This document shows positions 33,995 to 53,942 of a DNA stretch of 64,000 nt, piece by piece (within the stretch, counting starts at the first letter, position 1; each line of letters starts with the position of its first letter). This DNA is from Coffea arabica. Its lineage: Eukaryota; Streptophyta; Magnoliopsida; Gentianales; Rubiaceae. The position numbers and the translations under genes were made by a program. The notes beneath the pieces were generated by a model, which was not told where the DNA came from, made no database searches, and worked only from the letters and a program-made list of their open reading frames with translations. The stretch spans positions 26,058,001-26,122,000 of the forward strand of contig NC_092312.1 in assembly GCF_036785885.1 (NCBI RefSeq). The letters are read 5' to 3'.

Positions 33995-35001
33995 TTAAGA
34001 AGAGTCGCCCAAAAGACATATAAGTCCTTTGGGAACGATTTCACCTGCCAAGTAGAGTTTTAATCGTTGTCCATTGATCTTGAACTGCTCATTTCTTATA
34101 GTAGCTACTTGAACGGCTCCATAAGGAAATAATTGAGTAACTTCAAATGGTCCCGACCACCTTGACTTCAGTTTTTTCGGAAATAACCTCAGGCGTGAGT
34201 TGAATAAAAGCATTTTTTGCCCTACCTGAAATTGTTTAGGGATAATATGCTTATCATGCCAATATTTGATTTTCTCTTTATAAACTTTGGCATTTTCATA
34301 AGCATATAGCCTGTGTTCCTCCAATTCACTTAACTCAAGTAGCCTCTTTCCACCTGCAAGATTAAAATCCATGTTAATTGCTTTAATAGGCCAATAAGCT
34401 TTATGTTCAATCTCTATAGGTAAGTGACAAACTTTTCCATAGACTAAACGATACGGCGACATCCTTAAGGGTGTCTTAAATGTCGTTTGGTAAGTCTATA
34501 GTGCATCATCTAGCTTTATAGCCCAATCTTTGCGTGACTTGTTCACTGCTTTCTCTAAGATGAGTTTTATCTCTCGATTAGCTAGCTCCACTTGTTCGTT
34601 AGCTTGAGGATGGTACGGGAGTGATGTCTTGTGCTTGCAGCCATATTTAAATAATAAGGAATCAAATTGTTTGTTACAAAAATGTTTCCCTTCATCACTT
34701 ACTATGGCCTTTGGTATACCAAATCTGCAAAAAATATTCTTTTTAAGAAATGAAGTACAACCCTAGAATCATTAGTAGGTGAAGCGATTACTTCTACCCA
34801 TTTAGAAACATAATCCACTGCTACTAAGATGTACTTATTATTAAAAGAACTGGGGAATGGTCCCATAAAATCAATACCCCATACATCAAATAACTCAACC
34901 TCCAAAAAGGTAGTTAGGGGCATTTCACTTTTACGGGATATATTTCCAGTTCTTTGGCATGCATCACAATTTTTAACATATTTCCTAACATCTCTGTACA
35001 T
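33995..35001 (-). pseudogene. Gypsy integrase, broken
   Basis: 35001-34702 encodes the zinc-binding CDACQRTG and the start of the catalytic core (GIDFMGPFP, the first Asp; DYVSKWVE). The segment 34700-34463 holds the middle of the core but is interrupted. 34462-33995 encodes the C-terminal part starting MSPYRLVYGKVCHLP and containing the DNA-binding region (KLKSRWSGPF). Integrase inserts element DNA into the genome; frame breaks disable this copy. The SPYRLVYGK motif is typical of the Athila/Tat branch. Confidence 0.85.
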
Positions 35002-35069
35002 AGTTGGCCAATAAAACCCTGACTACCATACCTTTGCCACAGTTTTCGAAGTACTAAAATGACCACCTG

Positions 35070-36777
35070 TTAAAAGATTATGACAATGATATAAAATATT
35101 ATGTACCTCATCTTCGGGAATACATCTACGTACCATACCATCAGCACAATGTCTATAAATAATGGTTCCTCCCAAAAGTAACTTTTAACATCATGCAAGA
35201 ATTTCTTCTTTTGACGATAATTAAATCCTTTTGGAATCTCTCCACTTACCAATAAATTAGCAATATCTGCATACCATGGAGAATTTATGATTGCTAAGAC
35301 AAACTCATCCGAAAAATTCTCTTTGATAGGAACTTGATCATTGACTGGGATATATTCTAAGCGTGATAGATGATCCGCCACAAGATTCTCCGTTCCCTTT
35401 TTATCTTTAATTTTCATATTAAATTTCTGCAATAACAGAATCCACCGAATTAGTCTAGATTTTGCATCTTTCTTATATAGCAAATATTTAAGAGCCGCAT
35501 GGTCCGTATATATGATAACTTTAGATACTACTAAGTAGGATCTAAATTTATCTAAAGTAAATATCACCGCCAATAACTTCTTTTCCATTGTTGCATAATT
35601 GAGTTGTGCCTCATTGAGCAATTTGCTAGCATAATAAATGACATGCAACATTCTTTCTTTCTTTTGCCCCAAAACTGTTCCAACTGCATAGTCACTTGTA
35701 TCGCACATCAATTCAAACGGTAGTGACCAATCGGGCGAAGTTATAATTGGAGCAGAAATTAATTCATTCTTCAACCTTTCAAATGCAACCAAACATTTGT
35801 CATTAAATTGAAAATGAGTATCTTTACATAATAAATCATATAACGACTTCACTATTTTAGAAAAATCTTTAATAAATGGTCTATAAAAGCCGGCATGTCT
35901 TAGAAAACTCCTTATCCCCTTGACATTGCTTGGAGGTGGTAATTTTTTGATGACTTCTATTTTGGCTTTATCCACCTCAATTCCCTTGAAGGAAATCTTG
36001 TGTCCTAAAACAATTCCTTCTTTTACCAAAAAATGGCATTTCTCCTAATTCAATACAAGATTTATTTCCTCGCATTTCTGCAAAATCAAATCCAAATTAT
36101 GAAGACAATGGTCAAAAGATGAATCATACACAGAAAAATCATCCATAATATATCTCCATAATTTTCTCAATATAATCTGAAAATATAGTCATTATGCAAT
36201 GTTGAAAAGTCGCAAGAGCATTGCATAAATCAAATGGCATCCTTCTAAAGACAAAAGTGCCATAAGAACACATAAATGTGGTCTTTTCTTGATCCTCCGG
36301 AGCTATAACTATTTGATTATATTCTGAAAAATCATCAAGAAAACAGTAAAATTCTTATCCGGCTATTCTCTCCAATAATTGATCAAGAAATGGTAAAAAA
36401 AAGTGATCTTTTCTTGTTACCGTATTTAACTTACGATAATCAATACACACTCTCCACCCTACCACAAGTGTAGATGGAATCAATTTATTATTTTTACCCA
36501 TAATTGTAGTTATTCAACATTTCTTTGGTACCACATGAATTGGACTAATCCAAACACTATTGGAGATATGAAAGATTATATCTGCATCAAGCCACTTAAG
36601 AATTTCATTTCTTACCACCTCTTTCAAGTTTGGATTGAGTCTTCTTTGTGATTCTACCACTGATTTACAATTGTCCTCCAATAAAATTCGATGCATGCAT
36701 ATAGATGGACTTATACCTTTAATATCTGAAATTGTCCATCCAATTGCCTCCTTAGAAATCTTAACAACTTTGTACAC
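35070..36777 (-). pseudogene. Gypsy reverse transcriptase and RNase H, broken
   Basis: 36777-36514 gives the start (ISNSVWISPIHVVPKK); then a stop and decayed sequence with RVCIDYRKLN and CFLDDFSEYNQI. The active-site MDDF motif near 36,150 is still encoded but only after a +1 shift relative to the preceding FSDYIEKIME. From 36029 the thumb and RNase H run open: [24 protein letters not shown] and the end [12 protein letters not shown]. This enzyme would copy element RNA into DNA. At least one frameshift and several stops inactivate it. Confidence 0.87.
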
Positions 36778-38138
36778 TGCTCATCATCAAGGTCAGCACT
36801 AACAATTACAGGTAAAGTATTGTTTTCTCCAAAAAATTCATACCTTATATGAGTTGGAAGTGGTTTGAGCTCTAATTTTGGAAGGTCAACTTCCGAAGGT
36901 TGTGGAAGCCCTTTTCCTTGACCAAAACTTTCATACAATTTACCTTTTTTATAAAGTGCTTGAAAATCCAAATACTTGGCCAATTCTTGAATCTCTTCAC
37001 AATCTTCTTCTTGCATACCTAAACTCATTAAACAATACTCAAGACAATCGAAGTCAAAATTAATTTGACTTATCTCTTGGGTTAGTTTATCAATTGTACT
37101 AATAGAATAAGCATGATCGGCGAAAGAAGTGTATTTTTCCATTTCATTCAAATTAAATTCAACCTCTTCTTCACCTACTTGAAACTTAAGCGTGCCATTT
37201 TTAACATCAATAATAGTACCAGCAGTATCTAGAAATGGTTTATCTAGAATAATTGGCATAGATATATTTTCTTCCATATCTAAAATCACAAAATTCACTG
37301 GAATGATAAATTTTTGAACTTTTATCAATACATTCTCCAACACACCCAATGGATATCTAATAGATCTATCCGCTAGTTGCAAAGTAATATTAGTGCGTTT
37401 AAACTCATGCAAACTCAATTGTCTAGCTACCGTCAAAGGAATTAATGATACACTCGCACCAAGATGACACAATGCTTTAGAAAAATCAATGTTACCTATG
37501 GTGCAAGGTATAGAAAAACTTCCTGGATCCTTCAATTTTGGTGGTAGCTTATTTTGTATGATTGCACTACACTCTTCTGTTAATGCTATTGTTTCGCAGT
37601 CCTCCAGTTTTTTCTTCTGAGTCATGATTTCCTTTAGAAAATTTGCATATGAGGGAATCTGCAAAATAGCATCGGCAAAAGGAATGTTAATATGCAATTG
37701 TTTGAAAATTTTAACAAATTTTTTAAAATATTTATCAAACTTATTCTGCTTGAGTCTTTGGGGAAATGGAACCACAAGGGGCATCGGAATGGTAGCGGAA
37801 GATGATGGTTGACTTTCTCTTGGTTTCTCCCGGCTATTTTCCTCCACTATCGCCTCTTGGCTCCTCTGTTTTTCTTCTTGTTTTTCACTCTCACCTTTCT
37901 CAACTTCCACCACTGGAGGATCTTCTAATTGTTTACCACTACGAAGAGTAATGGCCTTAACATGCTCCTTGGGATTAACCTCCATTTTGCTAGGTAGTTC
38001 TCCTTGATTTCTATTGTTCAAGGAACTTGCAATTTGGCCAATTTGAACCTCTACATTCCTATACATCGTAGTAAGTTGGTCCAGTCTTCCTTCTACTCGC
38101 TCAAATCTATCCGAAGTCACCTTTGCTAGTTTTTCCAC
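36711..38138 (-). pseudogene. Gypsy gag C-terminus and protease, catalytic Asp replaced
   Basis: This is a 475-codon open frame. The first part has a coiled, charged linker (KAITLRSGKQLEDPP) typical of this branch. The retropepsin region reads SIPCTIGN, then ALCHLGASVSLIP, where related elements have CDLGAS: the catalytic Asp is His by one G-to-C change. The flap region MPIILDKPFLDTAG follows. The frame ends by overlapping the start of the reverse transcriptase frame. Protease would cut the polyprotein; this copy should be inactive in spite of the long open frame. Confidence 0.82.
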
Positions 38139-38321
38139 CGCAATCTCCCAACCAAGTTTGGTTTCAGCTTGTGGTTGCCTCAGTTGGAATCCTGGTGGAT
38201 TGGTTGGCCTTGGTTGATTGCCTTGGCCTTTCCATCCAAAATTTGGATGATTTTTCCACCCCGGATTACAAGTGTTCGAGTAGGGATTATTCTGAACATT
38301 ACGATTGTAATTATTGACAAA

Positions 38322-39329
38322 TTATACCTGCTCAAAATCAATATATTCATTAGCATTATGTTCACCTCCACATATAGAACAACAAGCTATATGTGCATTA
38401 AATGAACTTGAACCAACTCCACATTGTCTACTTAGCATCTTCATCACATTATTCATTTGAGCACTCAGCATATTGAGAGTGTCCATTTCTATCATACCTG
38501 TGTGACGTCTTGTATTACCTCTCTCATTGGCCCATTGATAGTTATTTGCGGCCATTTCTTTTATCAAGTTCTAAATTTCTTGGGGTGATTTACCCATTAA
38601 AGCACCACCTGCAGCTGCATCAATCATAGTTTAAGTGGAAAAGGATAAACCATTATAAAAGATTTGTATGATTAACCAATTGGGCAGTCCATGATGTGGA
38701 CATCTCCGAAGCAAATCTCTAAACCTTTCCCATACCTCATATAATGATTCACTCTCTAGTTGACTAAAACTAGTAATATCTATTCTTAATTTAGCAGTTT
38801 TACCCGGTGAAAAATATTTGTTCAGAAATGCTCTTGATAAATTATCTCCTGTGGAAAAAGTGTTAGGAGCATGAGAGTGCAACCAGATTTTTGCCTTATC
38901 TCTTAAAGAAAATGGGAACAACCTTAACCTTATAGTATCATCACTAACTCCTTTCATTTTAATGGTATCACATATTTCCAAGAACGTAACTAAGTGTGAA
39001 TTAGGATCTTCTACTATATTACCTCCAAATTGAGATTGTTGAACCATTTGGATAAGTGATAGTTTAATTTCAAAATTATTAACATTTACCGTAGGCCTTG
39101 CTATGCTTGTTTGAGACCCTTGTGTTCCCGGTAGAGCAAAATCTCGTAGAGCTCGCCTATTTGCTTCATTTTCGGTCATCTCTTCTTCAAATGGTAACTC
39201 TATTAAGATTTCCTCTATCGGTTGCCAAATCTCTTGTTTCTCTTGTTGTGGTGTATGACTCCTTTGTCTACGTAATGTCCTCTCAATTTCTGGATCGAAA
39301 GGTGCTACTTCTCGAGATGTCCATTGCAT
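38322..39329 (-). pseudogene. Gypsy gag, broken
   Basis: 39329-38631 encodes the capsid-like region (VTFLEICDTIKMKGV, LRDKAKIWLHSH, SESLYEVWERFRDLLRRCPHHG), the usual retrotransposon gag order. After stops, 38567-38322 continues to a zinc knuckle CSICGGEHNANEYI in which the final Cys is Tyr. Gag would package element RNA. The damaged knuckle and stops suggest it cannot. Confidence 0.87.
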
Positions 39330-39470
39330 ACACTACAAACAAAAATAAGAAAGATTATGCAACTTTTATTTATCAAAAACTGATTAAAATGTAAAATTAG
39401 CTATAGACAACTTAACTAAAAAATAAAGATGTCTAAATTAATAGAGATGATTAGATCCTAATATTGTCGC

Positions 39471-39488
39471 TCCCCGGCAACGGTGTCA
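39471..39488 (-). promoter_or_regulatory. Primer binding site of the gypsy element
   Basis: On the minus strand TGACACCGTTGCCGGGGA follows the 5' LTR. It matches the tRNA-Asp-type site of the smaller element except at two positions, one of which changes the initial TGG to TGA. Confidence 0.82.
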
Positions 39489-39494
39489 AAAACT

Positions 39495-41389
39495 TGACAG
39501 ATTTTTACTACAAGTGCAAGTTAAATCCGAATTTGTACCCGTTTGACTGCAAGTATACAGGCCAAAATCGTAATGTAGGGTATGTATCGGGTCGATCCCA
39601 CGAGAAGCAACTTAAACAATTATTAGATCCTAATTTACTCTATTATTTAGACTCACAATATATTTGAGCAAAAAATTCAGAATTAAATCTGACTACAATC
39701 TTTTTACTATCTAAAATCCTTAGCTAGATAATTGTAATATCACAAATGGAGAAAAATTCACCAAATACTTGAATTTAGGGATGTAGATTCCACTTATGAC
39801 ACAAATGATCCAAATGAATGAATTTAACACTTGTTACTACTCTTGTTTAAAACTTCATTCTCATGATAAAATTGGTCTAAAACAACTTAATTTTTCCTAA
39901 TCTTTTGGTGAAAATTGAAACTACTCTTGTTCATGCATGAAATGCAGATTTAATCCACTTAAATGTATTTCTATTCTCATGAATATACAACTCAAACTCC
40001 ACTCATGTTATTCCACTGTTTTTACCATTTCTCAATGAGTAATAACAACTATAAACTTGCTATTGGTGATCAAACAACAACAAGTAATCAAGCATACACA
40101 AGTAGACAAGTTAATACAAGATACAACAAGTATAAATCATATTCAATTCATATCACTTGGCCATAAGTTTCATCTACTCCCTAGATATAGAAATTTAGCT
40201 ATTCATTGATGATATACTAATCAAACTCATAACTTCATTAATGAAAAACATCTCAATTTACAAGTACCAGAAAGATAAAGAAAAGCTTAGCCAAGTAATG
40301 GTGAAACCCTCCAAGAATCTGCTATGTCTTGTACTAGATTATTACAAGATGAATCCTCCTGTTCCTGCAAAATTTACTAGCTAGAGAGAGTTTGGTATCA
40401 GAAAATCTGGCTACGTATGATGATCTGACCTCCCTTGATTCTCTGCATAAAAACTGCTCAAAAGCTCCTTTTCCACTGATCAAATTTCCACCTCTTGATT
40501 CCCAAATCTCAGATTTTGTTAAGATAGTCAATAACAAAGGTTATTGACTCGACAATAAGACATATTGTCTGCCCTTTTGTCTTCTGAAGCATGTGCACAA
40601 CTTATAGTTGGAAAGTGGTCTGAACACGAGAAATGGCTAAGCAAATTGTAGAATTTCGGCTACAAAACACGCCTACACAAAACGCGGCTTGGAGTCGCAT
40701 TTTGTCAACTCGCGTTTTCAACTCTGTGAAATTGACCTCGTTTCAACTGTGATTTTCTCTATGATGGAGGCTGAACTAGCTTTTGTGCAAAACACAAAAG
40801 TTGTAGCCCTTTGAGTTAGCTTTACAATGCTTCAAGAATCATCCAAATTGGAGCTTTGTAGCCTGAGATGTGATCGAAATACTATCACCTGGTCAAACCT
40901 CTGTTTCAATTTTTGACCATAGAATGCAGCTTCGGTATTTCGGCTTTTTGTCCATGAAAGCAGCAGAATTGGATTTCAATGTCTTCATACCAATTGTAGA
41001 CTCTTTCTTAGCTTTAAAATGGTACAAAAATCACATCAATCCGATAAGTGTAGCTTTAGATATAGTCAAAATACCGAAGAGTATCAAAACTGTCTTAAAC
41101 TGCATTTCTTCACTTAAATGTTTTTCACTTCATTTCTTTTTTAACTACTTGAATTCATCACCAATTATCTACTTTTCACCTCATTTGACATCCTTTGGTG
41201 GTTGAATAATTAATCCTGCAAGAAAATGAAATTTTTACAATTAAAATAAATAGAAATGCAATATTAGCCACTTTTACCAAAAATATATATTTTTACCAAA
41301 ATCTAGTTATTTTAGTTATAAAACTAAATAATCAAATCAAAATTAACTAATAAAATACACTTAAAAATACGTAAAATAAACCCTTATCA
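39495..41389 (-). repeat. 5' LTR of the gypsy element
   Basis: A 1.9-kb LTR, similar to 27827-29746 throughout. The hairpin AAAACGCGGC and GTCGCATTTT is at 40679-40703. It is flanked outside by ACTAT. Confidence 0.92.
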
Positions 41390-41394
41390 ACTAT

Positions 41395-43315
41395 TACTTA
41401 CTATACATATATATATATATATTTATTATTATTTTATTGTTATTCATTATTATTGTTATCGTCTTTGCCATCACTATTTTATTTTATTACCATTTATATG
41501 TACTTGTTAATTAATTACTATTATCTTTTGCTTTACTCCCATTTTTATGCATGTGTATATGTTATTATTATTTATGTGTACATGTATATATATATATTGA
41601 CTTATTATTATAATTATCGTCTTAAATTATTTCACTTGTATTTATATTTTATTTTCGTTTATATCCTTAATTTGTTTCATCCATATTATTATTATTACTA
41701 TTATTTTAAGCGTTTTATTCAACAATCTAGAGCTTATCTTACATTGTATAACTTAATCTAATAATGCTAGGTTAAAATGTTTTAGATTTCTATTTGAGTA
41801 CTTTAGACTTAATTAATAAAGTATAAGCTTAAATAACTACATCTTTAAAAATCCAAAAATTATTATTTAGATTGGGTTTTGCAATTTAATTCCTATGTCC
41901 ATAAAAAAGTGGACTAATTATACCTAAAATTTAACTATTGGACATTCACTAAACTCATACTATATTTTTGTTCCCAAATATACTTGTCCTTTTTTTTTCT
42001 AAATTCCATTATTATTTTTATTATTCACAATCTGTTTTTTTTCTTTCTTTCGTCGGCCAAAGGGAGGAGGGTCATCAGATCTACTAGGTTGGCCAAAAGG
42101 CCACCCTTCCTACTTGTGCTGGCGACCTTTGCCACTTTTTTTTTCTTTTTTTTTTTTTCCGTTTCTGAAGCCAAGATTCAGCAAATTAGCCTCAGCAACG
42201 GTGCACAAGAGCGGCGGCGCTGCTGCTCCCTCATTTTTTATGTTTTTTAACTTTCCAACAGATTTGGATAAACCCTATTCATCTCATAATTAAAATCTAA
42301 CACACTAATTTCACATATTCAGATATGAATCTTCCTAAAATTTTCATGCAGGCATAAATATATCGCAAACTGTATATACATAAAATCCCCAAAATAGTTC
42401 ATGGAATTAATACTATTTAAGAGAAAAACCTTTAATGCGTGTTTGGGACTTACAGGTTTAGACGCTTAATTGCCTACTTGTTCGACGGTGACGTCTTTTT
42501 CTCCTTCTCTACTTTCTGACGGCTCTTACTCTAATGGGAAGCAGACAATGAAAGGTAGAAAATATGTTATTTTTTTTGTTGTTTGATAATTGTGCTAAAC
42601 CCTAATAACCACCCACTAGTGGGTGGTTTAGACAGGAATTTTAACTACTGTAAACTTTTACCCTATCTTATCTCATCCTATCTCTCAATTAACCCATTAA
42701 CCTAACCTGCAACTATTTTTTGCTTTTACCTATGGTAAATTACCATGTAATTTAATTGGGAAGGATAAAAAAAACAGAGCCCAAAAATCGTGGGTTTTAC
42801 AGCATTTGTCAATGTCATGCCAATAATTGAGCTTATGATTGAGCTGAGTTGCATGATTGGCATCACAGTGCCAGCGGCTGATACTTATTAAACCTGGGCC
42901 TTTTGTTGAACTTGATTTCTCAGCGGCAAGGACGTGAAGGTGGAGCCCTAAACAATAATGTAACACTGAACAAGTGGCTTCTTCACAAAAATCTTGAGCC
43001 AAGAAAATTTTCCCTTCCTCGTAAAATGCAAAGCAACCTGCACGTCTCTTAAAAAAAAAAAGAATGAATGAACGAACAAGAGGGAGGGAGAAGACAGACA
43101 ATTAGTCTAGAAGAGGGAGAACGAATCACGCATGCACGCACCTTTGTGTTGTGAGTTGCCGTGATAATATGCATCAAGTGATTGACAGTGTCGGGAAATT
43201 AACATGAGATTCGTTAAAACGCTGAGAGAGTTGAACATTGCATCGATGCCAAAGGAGTTCACAGACGTAAGGGACAGGATTTTGACAAAGTCAGCCGGTA
43301 ACTCAACCGGTTTAG
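41395..43315. other. AT-rich spacer upstream of BG-C
   Basis: Contains (AT)n and (TTA)n tracts. A 22-base perfect palindrome lies at 42607-42628 (arms AACCACCCACT and AGTGGGTGGTT). Open frames here are low-complexity or unrecognised. A short frame starting at about 43204 (MRFVKTLRELNIASMPKEF) looks protein-like but matches nothing I know. Confidence 0.4.
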
Positions 43316-43317
43316 AA

Positions 43318-43436
43318 GGTAATTTCCACCTTAGTTATGAAATTTAAGATGTTTATGTGGAGGTTTTTAAACCATAAGGGATAAGGTGTCTTTTCGTGAA
43401 ACCACAAGGGGGTTCTTTGTATTTTACCCAAAATAC
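43318..43436 (+). repeat. ~110-bp repeat, inverted copy of 24.6 kb
   Basis: Contains TTTATGTGGAGGTTTTTAAA and AAGGTGTCTTTTCGTGAAAC, matching the reverse complement of 24,610-24,735. It ends at the edge of the solo LTR. Confidence 0.6.
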
Positions 43437-43441
43437 AAAAC

Positions 43442-43982
43442 TGTTAGGATTCAAGCGCGAAACAAACAACTATTGAAATATCAAGTATACAACAATTTAA
43501 TGACAAACATGCCACAAGTATGAAAGATAAACGACATACAATATTTAATGTGGTTCGACTCTACCATTGAGTCTACGTCCACGAAGAGAAAATCCGTTCT
43601 TTATTATGAGAGGAAAACCCTATACAAGGATACAACTTGAACCCAAGTCCAATTTTTGTATACCAGCTCTCATCTCCCAAGAACCCTCTCTCACCACCCC
43701 ATGTATAAGGCTACATGTTGCCTCTTGTATGTCATTGTGTGTCTCTTTGTAGTATATCAATCCATCTATTTATAAAGAACATTATTTGGCCAAAACCCAA
43801 ATAATAATAGGAAACCAATTCTAATTCCTAGACTTGCATAGAATAGGAAATAACTTCTAATCCTAAACTAAATAGAATATTCCTTGGCTGCTACTTCAAG
43901 TAACTAAAACCAATTAGGAAATTAGTTACTTCCACACAAAATAAGAATTTTACCTAAAAGAAATTAAGCCAATTTCCTAACA
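43442..43982. mobile_element. Solo LTR, Copia-like, in the BG-C upstream region
   Basis: The 541-bp sequence begins TGTTAGGATTC and ends TTTCCTAACA, so its termini are inverted repeats of the TG...CA type. It is flanked by the 5-bp duplication AAAAC (43437-43441 and 43983-43987). No internal region is attached. The size and TGTTAGG terminus suggest Copia. It lies about 295 bp upstream of the BG-C start codon. Confidence 0.82.
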
Positions 43983-44160
43983 AAAACAATGTGTAAAACT
44001 CTTGAGATTAACCATAAACTTTCCAAAAAAAATTATTTTTTGCTTTTGATACTTTAAGAACATATCAAATTTATATTGAAATGTAAGAGTCAAGGAGTTT
44101 GCCTTTTACTAGTTAAAACATAATAAAATTACACTAATTTACACTAATAAAATTACACTA

Positions 44161-44276
44161 AGGTTACATGATAAAGTTCCACAAATAGAAGACAGAAGAA
44201 TCAGGAACCATTGGCCAACTCATCTATTTAAAGAGGGGGGGGGGGGACCTCAAAGCTTCCAAGACCACACTTAGCT
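44161..44276 (+). promoter_or_regulatory. BG-C proximal promoter and short 5' leader
   Basis: A TATA-like CTATTTAAAG is at about 44222-44231, some 45 bases before the ATG, followed by a run of about 13 G residues. The segment 44161-44199 recurs at 18081-18119. Start choice: ATG 44277 begins a good signal peptide directly after AGCT. Confidence 0.55.
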
Positions 44277-53017
<8,741 letters not shown>

Positions 53018-53940
53018 AAAGACGGCTACTTTGATATGATGCACTTTTGAGTGGATCCAGAAATAGCTTGGGCATTTCAGAATAAAATATTTTTCCCATA
53101 ACTATATTGAAGAAGTATTTCTTCTTTCCTCTTTTTGGGGGAAGCAATCAGAATGTGCAAATAAATATCCAATTGCAATATTATCCTACTACTGGACTTA
53201 CCAAATATTCTGCATTTTATTTTGGATCACTTAACCCTTCTCTAATTTTTAAAATTACACTAACCTCCTCATATTTATTGTTTGGATAATAAAATCTTCG
53301 AAATTACACAAATTTATACGAAAATCGTGTATTACCCTTCTCGTTAAAAAAATATATATACTCTCTTACATTCTTCTTTGTACCACCAAAACCACTAACA
53401 CTATCATCTTTTTGCCTCTACTAGGAGGCAGAAACGCGCATCGCACGTTGGAAATGCAAATTGCCCTGCCCAATTTTGAAACAATAAAAAATAATAATTT
53501 TTTCAGAAAAAGTACACTTTTAGCATAGGAATTTCACAAGTTTGGATAGTGTATCAGTGCTTTAAATGTATAAATGTCAAGAGGGGCCTAATTCATATAT
53601 AATCATAATTCAAAATGGCTTAAAAAGTTATCATCAGCCATGTGCTTTTTGCAACTGAATAGCAAAGTGGGTATGCGGTAGGCCATAGTGAAAAGACAAA
53701 CATAGATGTATAAAAATTTAACAAAGAAAATAAAACTCGGAAATGGGTAACAAAATGTCAGCTTCATGCCCCGCGTCTATCTTCATAGAATCCAACGTCC
53801 AAATTAAAGCTCTCGAATTATGTTGATAACTAAGAACCATGGAACACAGCCCAAGCCAACATCCAAATTAAAGCTCTCGAATTATGCTAGGAGCATTCCA
53901 CACTTGGGGCAACCCATAGATCCAGCATACTACTACAACA
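53018..53940. other. Spacer 3' of BG-C
   Basis: It includes the likely BG-C 3' UTR. The 27-base phrase with CCAAATTAAAGCTCTCGAAT occurs twice (about 53,797 and 53,862). No gene seen. Confidence 0.4.
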
Positions 53941-53942
53941 CG

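Larger units (their letters stand above)
27827..41389 (-). mobile_element. Complete Athila-like Ty3/gypsy retrotransposon, decayed
   Basis: The 13.56-kb element lies on the minus strand with LTRs at 39495-41389 (5') and 27827-29746 (3'). Element ends read TGATAAGGGTT...CTGTCA, and the 5-bp target duplication ACTAT is present at 27822-27826 and 41390-41394. Order in element direction: primer site, gag, protease, reverse transcriptase/RNase H, integrase, a long untranslated stretch, an extra downstream coding region, polypurine tract. The size, LTR length, tRNA-Asp primer and extra 3' coding region favour the Athila branch over Tat. Stops and frameshifts break most domains. Confidence 0.94.

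Noticed and set aside
42730..43101. 123-codon minus-strand open frame upstream of BG-C
   Set aside because: Mixed composition without recognisable domain, repeat or splice support.
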